Shown here: piece by piece, positions 47,926 through 57,960 of the stretch
Position numbering within the stretch: position 1 is the first letter of the stretch
How the letters are laid out: every line of letters begins with the position of its first letter
NCBI GenBank assembly: GCA_036873755.1
Contig: JAVTVY010017472.1
Coordinates: 1-64,000 of the forward strand
Origin: Hanleya hanleyi
Taxonomy: Eukaryota > Mollusca > Polyplacophora > Lepidopleurida > Hanleyidae
Reading direction: 5' to 3'
DNA: 64,000 nt
Notes under the pieces: model-generated
Told to the model about the DNA's origin: nothing
The model's database searches: none
What the model saw: only the letters and a program-made list of their open reading frames with translations
Translations under genes and position numbers: made by a program

Positions 47926-48005
47926 AAACAGATAGCAATGGCGACCTGTGTACCAAATTTGAAGAAAAAAAATCTGTTAGTTCCCAGGAATTTGTGAAAA
48001 CTCTC
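47925..48005 (-). repeat. Single unit related to the 155-bp array
   Basis: CCTGTGTACCAAATTTGAAG and TGTTAGTTCCCAGGAATTTG echo the CCTGTGTACCAAATTTGAG...AGTTCCTGAGAAAT core of the 32-34 kb array. It abuts the LINE remnant. Confidence 0.45.
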
Positions 48006-48319
48006 AAGGAACAGATGCTGTTATGTATTGATTTAGACTATGGATCTTGTCGCACTTTTCGCAACCGATTCATGTATGACATGTCACAGATTGAGAAGGG
48101 AATAATTATATTTTAATTTTTTTTTCTGGCTATAACTTATCATTACTGAAGACAAAACAAAATTTGCAATGAAATGTATGCGAACTACCTGATGTTGGTG
48201 ACGTAATAGAATAAAAGGAAGGGTTGTACTCAATTGTCAGAAGACACTCCAACGATTAAGTACAGGAATCGACATCTCGTCAGAGCATCCTGGTGATCTC
48301 TATCTCTTCTTCACGTTTC

Positions 48320-48385
48320 CCATTTCAAGGCATCTTAGTGATGCCAAAGTCAAGGCATCTTGGAGATGCCCATGCATGCCACCCA
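48320..48385 (+). repeat. 25-bp tandem duplication with small hairpin
   Basis: CAAGGCATCTTAGTGATGCC is followed by CAAGGCATCTTGGAGATGCC; each half folds on GGCATC/GATGCC. Confidence 0.5.
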
Positions 48386-48729
48386 TGGACATTGGTAGAG
48401 CGTAACTCGAGGACTGGCTTTAATTATGTGCCAGGAGCCTCGAGTCGGTGTAAATTGTCCGCATTTTACATATTTCTAATATGATGCTCAAAAGTGACAA
48501 ATCACACTAATTGGGTCATTGGCTGAGAACGGGGACCCTCCTTTATTGGACGTCTGATTATAGATTAAGGGAGTAGATGCTTAGAATTATCGATGCATTA
48601 GAATTCATATAGTAAATTTGTAATATGCTCTAATTCGTTCTTGTTTTTGTGTAGAAATTCGTTGTTTTTTTCATTTATGATTGTTGTCTGATTTGCTGAG
48701 AAATATGTTGGCTGATAAAGAGATGACTT

Positions 48730-49511
48730 TCAATGAACGGATGTAAATGCACAGAATACAAGTCGATGGTTCGACCAATAACTTGGTATTATGCCAGCCT
48801 GCACACTCTTTTCATTGGTGTAGACGTGGTCGAGTAATGTCCCATTTACAGTTGTAGGTTCAGTGATTAACTGGGTAAGTCCTAATTCCTGTTCCATGGA
48901 TTGTACAAATGTATTATCTTTCTCCAGCAAGTTCATATTAAAATCTCCAAGAAAGAAAGTCGGTTTCTGTGTATTTATGAATGGCTGGATCTTGTTGCGT
49001 ACAACATGTTGTAGTTGTATATCTGACAGTTTTGGTGTTTTGTAGATGAATATAACTTGAACATCATTTCTTTTGATTTCTGCATCTATGAAGATAAATT
49101 CAACGTTATCATAGATGTGAGAGTTTATTTTGTTCACAGTTATATCATGTTTTATGTATGCGACTAGTCCATGAAATGGTCTGGTCGTGTTGGATGGCCG
49201 AGCTTCATCTAATCTATACATTTGAAACCCTGGCAGTTCATACTGATCAGCTCGGTCTGTATTTACAAGACGTGTCTCACAAATTCCAATTAAGTCTGCA
49301 TTGTGTACATTTGGATCACTCTTGATATCGTCTATATGTAAATGCAGGGATCTAGCATTGTTAAACAGTAGTTTTACCTGGGAGTTGTCAATACTGTACA
49401 GAGGTGTATAACACAACTGAAGTGGATTCTTGTAAAGCCTTTCCATTTCTTGATGAACCTTTTCATCCACTTTCAATGCTTTCTCATTGAAGTCAAGAAT
49501 GTGCACGTTTG
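48730..49511 (-). pseudogene. Helentron C-terminal AP-type endonuclease (EEP) domain
   Basis: It is in the same frame as helicase motif VI, so it is one polypeptide. After a linker of about 35 residues (NEKALKVDEKVHQEME) come the endonuclease/exonuclease/phosphatase motifs: LLFNNARSL (Asn), LIGICETRL (catalytic Glu), FFLGDFNMNLLE (Asp-x-Asn), TLLDHVYTN and, at the end, YWSNHRLVFCAF. This family resembles LINE-type apurinic endonucleases and is the feature that separates Helentrons from canonical Helitrons. The usual Ser-Asp-His near the end is Ser-Asn-His here, which would weaken or abolish catalysis. The stop at 48730 is natural in position. Confidence 0.8.
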
Positions 49512-51718
49512 CTAATTTGCGAACTCGAGACAGTGCAACATAATGAACATGTGGTGGTTTATAACTGGAGCTTAGATCTACAACAACTTCATCAACTGTG
49601 GCGCCTTGTGCTTTGTGAACAGTCTTAGCTGCAGCTGGGGCAAGTGGAAATTGGATTCTTTGATAAGTTTTTTTGTTATGAAGAAATGTCCGTTTTGTTT
49701 CAAATACTGGTGTCTATTGCTGATCAATATCTGTATGATAGAGATGTTTGTATTGTTTTCTTCTTTTGCTACCAATGTTTGTATCGGTAAAAAGAACCCA
49801 TACAATGGCTGGTCTCTTAGATGTTCCTTTGTACTCGATGTGTTTCAGAATTGCTGATGCACCATTTGTCAACCCATCATCGACGTCAACATTGACTGTT
49901 ACATCATATGTCATGTCAACCGCAAGTTTCAGCACACTAGGCAGGTTTCCAGTTTGGCTGAGTTTGTCTTTCTTATTAATTTCTTCTACCAAGTGAATCT
50001 TAGTCTCTTTGTTCATGTTCACGGGGGAAATAATATCCGTATCGGCGAAGACGTCTACTTTTATAGTTTTCAGATCTTGAATCAATGTGCTGTTGAAGTT
50101 ATCAACTTTCTTGTTCTCTGTAAATAAATGCAGAGCTTTCCTTGGATAGTCTGCAGACGTTGTAGAAAGCATGTGAGATGTGATAATTTCTTTATCTGTT
50201 GGTAGGAGTTGATTGAATCTTAACCTGTTTAACATCTCAGCAAATGGCAAGTCATCTTTTTGTCTCATAATTTCGTCGAGTTCAAACATTTGGAAGTGTT
50301 TTTTTCATAAATTGCTTGCTAGACCGACAGACAAATCAGAGAAGATCCATGAATCTGCTACAGGACATAACTGATAAAAGTCTCCGACAGCTATTATACT
50401 TATCCCTCCGAAATCTCGTTTTGTACCTGTTAGTTCTTGTAGTCGGTCATGCATGAAAGCGAAGAGCTTGTTACCAACCATGGAGATTTCATCGATAATG
50501 ATAACAGCAAGGTCTTTGTAAGTTGTTCGAAATGTATTTAGCTCATCACTGTACATATGCTGTTGTGCTTGGAACATTTTCTTGTGGAAAGCAGAGGCTA
50601 TTGTTACCCCATTTATGTTGTAAGCTGCCTTTCCTGTGAATGCTGTTCGTAAGATCTTTATAGTATCCGGGTCATCTCCATCTTTGGAATACAGATTTTC
50701 CAACACCCGCTCCTCCCGAGAGGAATGCGTACAGAGGGTCAGTCTTTGTAGAAATCCATTGTATAACGTGATTGAAGAATTCTCGTTGTTTAATGTTAAG
50801 AGATCGGAGCAAAGCCCGGTATTCATCATCTGGAAGCAGTACTGAATTTGTTTCAACGGATACAGAGGTACCAGGTAAATCAAGATCTTGGCCAATATCT
50901 GCTGTGCTCTGGGATTGTGTAGGGGGAATAAAGTGGATACAGTCCTCTGACTGACAGGTAGATTGCTCAGCATCTTCTGCTTGCACTTGTTCAGTGTTGG
51001 GTGCTAAAATGTCAAACTCTGTGGAAAGGTCTTGTTCAGCTTGTTGCCTCGCTAGATCTAATTCTTCGACATGGTGTTCGTATTTTTGCAGCAATGGTAA
51101 AATCTCTGCACTTTTATTTTGGTAATGACATTCATATGTGTCGTATCCACCCTCAAGTTCTTTGTTTTTGTCTCTCCATGGCGTAAATAGAAGAAGTTTT
51201 TCTCTGTAGAAGTTCTCAGAATTTGTGCTCTTGCTGTATCTTACATATCGTATTACCTTTGGGTTCCTCTTTTTTCTGATTGTTATGCCACCTCGTAATT
51301 TCATCACAATATTTGTATCATCGAACTCTGTCTCACTGTCCGTCTCTACGTTACTGTCAGATGCCGGTAAATAACTTTTATCATCATCATTGCATTCAAG
51401 TTCAAAAGTGGGTTCCTTTTGTCTATATTTAACTTCTAACTCGGAAACATAATCAGCAAGACAGTATTTTTCGATTTTTTTTGGTCGTTTTGCATACCTC
51501 TTGATGATGTTGTCAGATGCAATGTCTGTCGAGTCATCTGGTAGCTGTTCAAGCTGTTCTTCATTTTTCAAGAGAAAAACCCGCTGGTCTGCAGGAGATG
51601 TATTGATGAATACTACTTCACGAGATGCTCGCGTCAGTGGCATCTGTAACACGAGATATGATGCTTCCTGGGCACTTATTTCAACAAAATTAAGGAACTG
51701 GTTTCCAAAATGTCGAAC
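49512..51718 (-). pseudogene. Helentron linker and Pif1-like SF1 helicase
   Basis: After the TAG the frame reads QMPLTRASREVVFINTSP and a long acidic linker, then LNIKQREFFNHVIQW and Walker A GGAGVGKS at about 50695-50718. The next expected block, about 15 residues before DDPDTIK, is absent and the frame shifts. It resumes with FTGKAAYNINGVTI (Ia), IIIDEISMVG (II), IAVGDFYQLCPV (III) and FELDEIMRQKDD. Two nonsense codons, TGA at 50305 and TAG at 49714, both fall where Trp (TGG) would be expected. Motif V/VI follow: FPLAPAAAKTVHKAQGATVD and HYVALSRVRKLANVHIL. Such 5'-3' helicases unwind DNA during rolling-circle transposition. Confidence 0.8.
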
Positions 51719-53917
51719 CTACCTTATGAGATCCATGTTTCCTTCTGTTGCTTCTTTAGACGCCTGTTCTAGCATAGTACTCATACCTCTCTGTGATTTG
51801 CTGATATAGGAAACAATGTACATTGCACAGGCATAGGGGTCAAGTACAAATTGTATGTCCAGGTTTGCTCTCCATGCGCTAGGCACAACATTATTGTAAT
51901 AATCCACACGCATCTCTGATGGTTTTCTTTTCAAAAACACCTTGGGCCCTTTGAGGGAGCTTCGTATGCATTTAATATATTCTGATTCTTCCATTTGCAC
52001 AACATCTTTTATAAATTGTTTGTATGACATATCACATCCGTCCTTGAACTCGTTCATTCTAGCATGTATTTCTGAGTATTTTTTCCTGTACTCCTCAACA
52101 TCATTTTCTAGTGGTTCTAGGACCATTGTCTTTTGAAGTGGTGGAAGGGGAAAGCCAAATCTACAGACAGATCTGCCACCTTTCTTGCATGTTTTCGAAT
52201 GTTTATGAATTTGCAGTTGAACCAAGTCTCGTAGGTCTTCCTCGACATCTAGAGAACAAGTCACATATTTGTCAACATACTGAACAATGTCGTCTTCAGA
52301 ATCCACATTATATGTTGGTGCATTCTCTGTCCATACTATCATGTGAGTGTGTGGCGAGCCTCGATTTTGAAATGCAATGCGTTGGAATGTATCTGTAACA
52401 GTTCCAATTGGAGAGTGTTCACTTTTAAGTACAGTGTTTACAAATACTTGCACTCTGTGGTCAAAGTACCTGGACGTTGTTACAGGGTCTTTTTGAACAA
52501 GTTTGACTTTGTCAGACCAGGTCATATTTTCTATGTCTTTATCGGAACATGGCATACCAGCTAAGACAGCTAAGGTTTTAAGTAACTCTGTCCAACGAGT
52601 ATCAGCTGAAGATAATGACATAAACCATGTTGGAAGTCCTAATTGTCTAATCATAGCAAATACATCCTTTTTTCTTGAAGAAAGGTATGCTGGAGAATTA
52701 CGAAGTGTTCTAAAAATGTAGTAACCTTCATTCAAGTTAACTATCTTGTCAACAATTTCAGGGTTTCGCGCTTCTTTTGCTGTAATTTTCTTTCCTTCAC
52801 TTTTCTTCCTTCGAACAGCCAAGTTGACTTTATCAACCACTTGTTTTCTTTGAATTTTGTTCAGTTTGAAAAAGAGATTTGGAACACATGTTGCAGCTCT
52901 TCGATCAACACTTCGCAGTTCCCATTTTGAAATATCACTGTAAGATACAGGTACCTGCCGGTCATTGTTTTCTAATCTTTTCTGTCCACAATATATTGTT
53001 GGAAAAGAGAGTACTTCGGCATCTTTATCATGATAAATGCTAAGTGGTTGTTGTCCTTCGCCAGGTACTAAAACTAGGCCTTTGTTGGTATCAAGATTTG
53101 TTTGCTCGATGAGTGTGTCAGAATTGCCTTGAAAGCGATCATCTTCATGGATTTCGATAAATGTATCTTGGTTTTCTAACTCGTTTTCAGGATCAGTGAA
53201 TGCTTCTGAATAAACAATTTCAGATTGTCTGCCATCTGCAGTGTCCTTACAACTATGTCCAAGTCCGCAGTTCAGGTTTTGTGATCTTGTAAATTCTTGA
53301 GCAATTTCTTCAGCACTATTAGTAGTCTCGTTAACCCAATTCTCATCAATTGCCAGACCAGAATTCTTATGCAGCTGACTATTGTTCATAAGCCAATGTA
53401 AAGCTGTGAGTACAACAGTTGGTCGCACATTTTCAGAAAACACACACGATTTGTACGAAAGTCTTTTCTTCAGTTTTACAGAAACTGTGAAATGTTCATC
53501 CATTTGTCTTGGTAATGCATTCAGTGTCGGCTGAATGTCAATCGGGACGTTGACTACATTGCCTTTTGTTGAATACTGTCCACCTCGTGGTAATTCTCTT
53601 ATCTGCATAAATGGTATTCTAAGCGCTACAAGCCGTTCTTCGAGAGGGTGCAAGTTCAACTCGTGGGGTTTATCTGGCCAGGTCATCCCATTGGCAACAG
53701 AGAGTTTTGGAACTTTACATTTCTTTAATGTGGATAAGCATGTGTGACAAATCCATTCCTTTCCATCTACAGATTTGTATCCTGTATAGAAATCTTTATA
53801 TGTTGGAAATATAGGAACAGGACAACTCTCAGCTACGTTTTCTCTAAACCATGTTTGATGACAACAGGTACATACATATTCTGGTCCTTTTTCTGTTTTT
53901 TTTTTTATAGAAAACAT
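51719..53917 (-). pseudogene. Helentron zinc region and HUH/Y2 Rep domain
   Basis: Residues 1-130 hold Cys pairs (VCTCCHQTWF, WICHTCLSTL) typical of the cysteine-rich domain before Helitron Rep. The Rep domain follows in the C-terminal half: motif 1 LPTWFMSLSSADTRW, motif 2 NRGSPHTHMIVW (the HUH metal-binding pair His-Thr-His), and motif 3 MYIVSYISKSQRG with two tyrosines and Lys, the nicking residues. All three are intact. Rep cuts and joins single-stranded DNA at the element ends. A TAG at 51719-51721 interrupts an otherwise continuous frame into the helicase region (residues after it: VRHFGNQFLNFVEISAQEA). Confidence 0.8.
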
Positions 53918-54418
53918 TGATACATCCGTCTATATCATGTCCGAAACGTCTTTTTTTACATTGTTCTGTTTCATGCTGAAAATACTCTTGGCTCTTTCGA
54001 TATTCTGATTTTCGTTTTCCGTCCGAGGCTTTTTCTTCTTGTGTAATATGCCTTCTTCGTTCAGATCTTTTCATTCTTTCAATCGCGAGGAAAGTTCTAT
54101 CCTGTCGAAGTTGTCTCTTTCTGGTCAAATCTGATTTTGACTCTGCTTGTGAGAACGCTGGATCAAGTCTAGCTTTTTTCTTCAATAATCTTTCTTGTTC
54201 TAAAAACTGTGAATCTTCTCTACATTTCCGTTTACATTTCAGATCTATCACCCTGTGCTTTTCCGGTTCCTTTTCCCTAGATTTCCGTTGGCTTTGGGCA
54301 TTTATTACTCTGTGCTTTTCCGGTTCTTTTTCCCTAGATTTCCGTTTACTTTGGACATCTATTACTCTGTGCTTTTCTGGTTCCTTTTCCCTAGATTTCC
54401 GTTTACTTTGGACATCTA
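53844..54418 (-). pseudogene. Helentron basic linker, shifted frame
   Basis: It continues the repeat after the 1-bp loss and then reads diverged basic units (CKRKCREDSQFLEQERLLKK, RKRQLRQDRTFLAIERMKRS). It runs into a run of 11 A (53895-53905 on this strand), where the frame changes again into the Rep-coding frame starting near 53917. The homopolymer could be a true lesion or a sequencing error. Confidence 0.6.
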
Positions 54419-54840
54419 TTACTCTGTGCTTTTCTGGTTCTTTTCCCTAGATTTCCGTTTACTTTGAACACCTATTACTCTGTGCTTTTCCGGTTCTTTT
54501 TCCCTAGATTTCCGTTTACTTTGAACATCCATTACTCTGTGCTTTTCCGGTTCTTTTTCCCTGGCACTCCTCTTAATTTGTTTTTCAATCATTAAGAAGC
54601 TTGGATCATTCCTTGCTTTCCGTTTACTTTGGACATCTATTACTCTGTGCTTTTCCGGTTCTTTTTTCCTAGATTTCCGTTTACTTTGGACATCTATTAC
54701 TCTGTGCTTTTCTGGGTCTTTTTCCCTAGATTTCCGTTTACTGTGGACACCTATTACTCTGTGCTTTTCCGGTTCTTTTTCCCTAGATTTCTGTTTACTT
54801 TGGGCATCTATTAATCTGTGCTTTTCTGGAAATTTTTCTC
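54245..54840 (-). repeat. 57-bp in-frame tandem repeat (19 residues, ~10 units)
   Basis: The unit reads EKEPEKHRVIDVQSKRKSR. About ten units follow one another with few changes, broken once by an unrelated basic insert (DPSFLMIEKQIKRSAR). A 1-bp deletion in one unit shifts the frame. The repeat should give a highly basic, probably helical linker, plausibly binding nucleic acid. Antisense open frames here are by-products. Confidence 0.8.
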
Positions 54841-55932
54841 TAGAACTTGATTTGCGTCTTTTGTCAGATTCTTTCAATATTCTTTTCTTTGAACTTCTTT
54901 GTCTCATTTTCTTCATGTACGTACACATGTACTCTCGCCGTGTACAAGAATTTATTGTTTTGTCACTTTTATGGTCAGTTGAAGATTTTTTCTTTTTTAG
55001 TATTTGTCTTTTTTTCTGATCTTCAAAATATAACAGAAGACTATCATTTGCCGTTTCTTCAGTCAATCCTGTTGTCTTCTCAGAACTCTTTGGTGTCTGA
55101 TCAGTACAATTGTCTGAACTCATCCTCAATATTTTGACAGCTGTTACTTCGAAAATATCATCTGCCCGATAAGCCATTGATTTTGCTAGACGAAGACAAT
55201 GTTCAAATACATCGTGTATGTCACTATAATGCAGCACAATACTTGATCCATTTGGATCAACAGAACCAGTCAAGTTTCTGGAGTGAGAGTCGCTAACACA
55301 GTACATTTTATTCTGCTTAATTACAATGAATGTACTTCCTTTGAATGTTACAATAGCAGCATCACTACTGTTTTGAAGTAAAGCAGCATGTAATGCTTCA
55401 GCCAGTGTTAAGAACTGCAGTTCATCTAGGTTTCCTCTCGCATTGCCCAGTGTTCCCATCAGTGATTCTTGAAATGCAAAATTGTACAGATTACCATTTG
55501 TATATTCCACTGACCCACGAATGTCATTAATGGCTAGGAGCTCATGATGGATTGTACTACTTCGCTGCAAAAATTCATACATTTCGTTTCCATTCACAAG
55601 TATCTGGTCTACGTCATTTGATGTCCAAGTTGTTGTTGGTTTCTCTCGACTGTATATGAGAGCGGATAGGCTATTCATTACACACTGTTTACCAGCATTG
55701 TCCTGAAATCTTGGATGGCTTTGGTCGAAATGACCCTGTATTGGTACTGGCAAACTCGAAATATCCGTGTTTCCTTCGAATTTATGTTGTGAAATTATAC
55801 CTGGACACATTTCTGCTGATTCATTTTCTCCTTCAGTATCTACAACATCATCATGATGAGTGTCATGTGTTACAACAAGTATTTTGTCTGTTTGTTTATC
55901 AACAGGAAGTTCAGGTATGTAAGGTTTGTAAT
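54419..55932 (-). pseudogene. Helentron cysteine-protease domain (herpesvirus tegument C76/OTU-like) plus basic repeats
   Basis: Numbered from the Met at 55810, residues 1-230 form a compact domain. It has GKQCVMNSL (Cys43, with Gln42 and Asn46) near its start and YCVSDSHSRN (Asp174-x-His176) near its end. A Cys-box followed about 130 residues later by Asp-x-His is the layout of C76 deubiquitinase-like peptidases; OTU-type proteases are known passengers of Helentrons. Both catalytic candidates are intact. The rest, to residue 463, is Lys/Arg-rich and dominated by a 19-residue repeat. The frame ends early at 54419 because one T is missing from a TTCTTTTTCCC word in the repeat. The domain assignment rests on motif spacing, not on a profile search. 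Confidence 0.6.
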
Positions 55933-56403
55933 AGATTTATTCAATAGCTTCTTCATAGTTCTTGAAGTGGTTTGATTTGTTCGTTTGTTCTTAGTTTTTG
56001 CAACTTTTGTACATAATTTTGACACCATTGCATTGCACGGTGGCAATGGCACCATCGGTGAGGTGCAAACGGAAGGTTCCGAGTCAGTGGCGGTCGTCTG
56101 CCCTGCACCATCAATTCTACTATCCTGTGTAGCTGATGGTGGCACACTCGATGGTGTACAGACGCACGGATGCGAATCAGACCTCGGTGGGACATCCCCG
56201 TGTGGGATGGACAGACTTCCCTGAGGAGTTGTCAACCTCGGGGCATTTGAAGATTTTCCCTCCAAGAGGGATGGTTCTTCCAGACCATGGAGTGACGAAT
56301 GAGAACTCTCCACCCTCCTCTGTCTCATCCGCGACCTCTGCTGCTCAGCTTTCGACGCGATGATTTGCGCTTCCCTCCCATGCTGTGAAATATATACATC
56401 CAT
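55870..56403 (-). pseudogene. Helentron N-terminal low-complexity region
   Basis: An open frame of 177 codons rich in Ser, Pro, Thr and Arg (QQRSRMRQRRVESSHSS; HPCVCTPSSVPPS). No domain. It lies directly upstream of the protease in a different frame. The overlap at 55870-55930 suggests a 1-bp loss, or less likely a small intron. CACAG at about 56383 could be a splice acceptor, so the first Met is uncertain. Confidence 0.45.
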
Positions 56404-56624
56404 AAAAACATGTAATTTTTGCTAATGTTAACGTATGATGGTGACAATTTGACAAATTTACTGTCTGTCCCAGATAATATATCCATGACGTTTTCGACGA
56501 TATTTCGGAGACTATTGATTGGATTATATTGAAACTTCACACAGAAGATAAACTAACTAATTGAACCCAAAGTACGCCAGTAAAAAAATAGTCGATAAAC
56601 AACATTTTTATTTCCTGAATGTTG

Positions 56625-56834
56625 TTATAGATAAAGGTTAACAATACAAATGAACCTACCTGGAATGTATGTTGTCTGTATTGTTGCAATAGTCATAATA
56701 CTGTACATGTATAAGCCATCATTGTTGTATAAAGTATTGTAGGCAGGTCCGGGTGGGAGGGGTACATAAGGGCCTGGAGCAGTATTTGCAGGAGCAGGTA
56801 AAACACCAGTTAATCTTACTCTGCCGGAGTGCAT
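56625..56834 (-). other. Short proline-rich open frame with donor site
   Basis: It reads GVLPAPANTAPGPYVPLPPG then YMYSIMTIATIQTTYIP and ends at a good donor context (ATTCCAG/GTAGGT on the minus strand). It lies upstream of the Helentron reading frame and could be a 5' exon, but the phase does not match the acceptor at about 56383. No family recognised. Confidence 0.2.
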
Positions 56835-56939
56835 ATCCCTCCACCCAAGGTTATGCGCTTAATGTCTGCATCAGTAACTTTAAAACAAAAGTTGTGTTAG
56901 TATAAGCTGCAAAAGTAAGCTCATCAGCCTGATGAATGG

Positions 56940-57960
56940 GGTCGAAATAACAGTAGGTGCCAAATACAAGGATTTCAGATTAAAATCAAGGAGAGTAACT
57001 GAAGAAAACATCGAATCAGCTCAAAAACAGTTTGTGGACATCTACACATTGTACCAATCCTATGTACCAAATTTCAAAAGAATCCATCGAAAAGTCTGAG
57101 ACGAGTTGCGTTCACCAGGACAGTAGGTGGCAAATAAAAGATTTCAGACAAAAATCAAGGGAGTAATAAAAAAACTGTCTAATCAACTCGAAAAAGGTTC
57201 GAGCACATGTGCACTTGGCACCAATCATTTCACAAGAATGCAATGAAACCCCAAGAGTTTCGTTCATGAGGACTGTACAGGTGCCAAACAAAAGGATTCC
57301 AGACTAAAATCAAGGGGGTATAACTCAAGAAAACGTAGAATTGCTTCGAAAAAAGTTCATGCGCATCTACACATGATACCGATCATGTGTACCAAAATGC
57401 AGAAGAATCCATTGAAAACTCTGGGAGGAGTTGCGTTGGCGAAGACAGTAGGTGCCAAATACAAGGATTTCAGACCAAAATCAAGGGGAGTAACTCAAGA
57501 AAACGTCGCATCGAGCCAAAGAAATTTCGTGCACATCTACACATGGTACCGAACATGTGTACCAAAATGCAGAAGAATCCACTGAAAACTCTGGGAGGAG
57601 TTGCATTGACGAAGACAGTAGGTGCCAAATACAAGGATTTCAGACCAAAATCAAGGGGAGTAACTCAAGGAAACGTTGAATCGGGCTGAAAAAAGTTTGT
57701 GCAAATCTACACATGTTACTGATCATGTGTACCAAATTTCAGAAGAATCCATTGAAAACTCTGGGATGAGTTGCGTTGACCAAGATGGTAGGTGCCAAAT
57801 ACAAGGATTTCAGACAAAAATCAAGGGGGGCAAGTCAAGAAAACGTCGAATCGGGCCAAAAACAGTTCGTGCACATTTACACATGCTCCCGATCATGTGC
57901 ACCAAATATAAAAAGAATCCATTGAAAACTCCAGGACGAGTTGCGTTGACGAGAAAAAGT
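56940..57960. repeat. ~168-bp x 6 tandem array with GGACGG-rich end
   Basis: The unit contains CAAATACAAGGATTTCAGAC, AATCAAGGGGAGTAACTCAA, CATCTACACATGNTACCGAT and ATGTGTACCAAATTTCAGAA, then TCCATTGAAAACTCTGGGAG and GAGTTGCGTTGACGA. The last unit runs into GAAAAAGTTTACGGACGGAC and GGATGGACTCCGTCGGACGA. The ATGTGTACCAAATTT...GATCCAT-type core and the TTTACGGAC exit are shared with the 32-34 kb array, so both belong to one superfamily. Open frames on the + strand here are periodicity by-products. Confidence 0.75.

Larger units (their letters stand above)
48542..56403 (-). mobile_element. Helentron (Helitron2-type rolling-circle transposon), decayed
   Basis: One minus-strand coding region, broken by frameshifts and stops, encodes in order a cysteine-protease domain, basic repeats, a zinc-binding region, an HUH Rep with two tyrosines, a Pif1-like helicase and a C-terminal AP-type endonuclease. 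Rep plus helicase defines Helitrons, and the C-terminal endonuclease is the mark of Helentrons. Lesions I can place: frameshift near 55900, 1-bp loss near 54443, indel at the A11 run near 53900, stops at 51719, 50305 and 49714, and a loss after the Walker A motif near 50690. The outer ends are not proven; I place the 3' limit at a candidate AATAAA (48542-48547, minus strand). Helentrons replicate by a rolling-circle route and leave no target duplication. Confidence 0.8.

Noticed and set aside
49578..49805. 75-codon minus-strand ORF between the helicase parts
   Set aside because: Shadow frame; the real frame here reads FPLAPAAAKTVHKAQG after the TAG at 49714.
50730..50973. First ~80 codons of the ORF 50305-50973
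   Set aside because: Out-of-frame sequence opposite the real linker; the helicase frame only enters this ORF after the Walker A deletion.
54255..54814. + strand ORFs rich in Phe and Tyr (FPRFPFTLDIYYSVLF) that look like membrane proteins
   Set aside because: Exact antisense of the basic 19-residue repeat in the Helentron.
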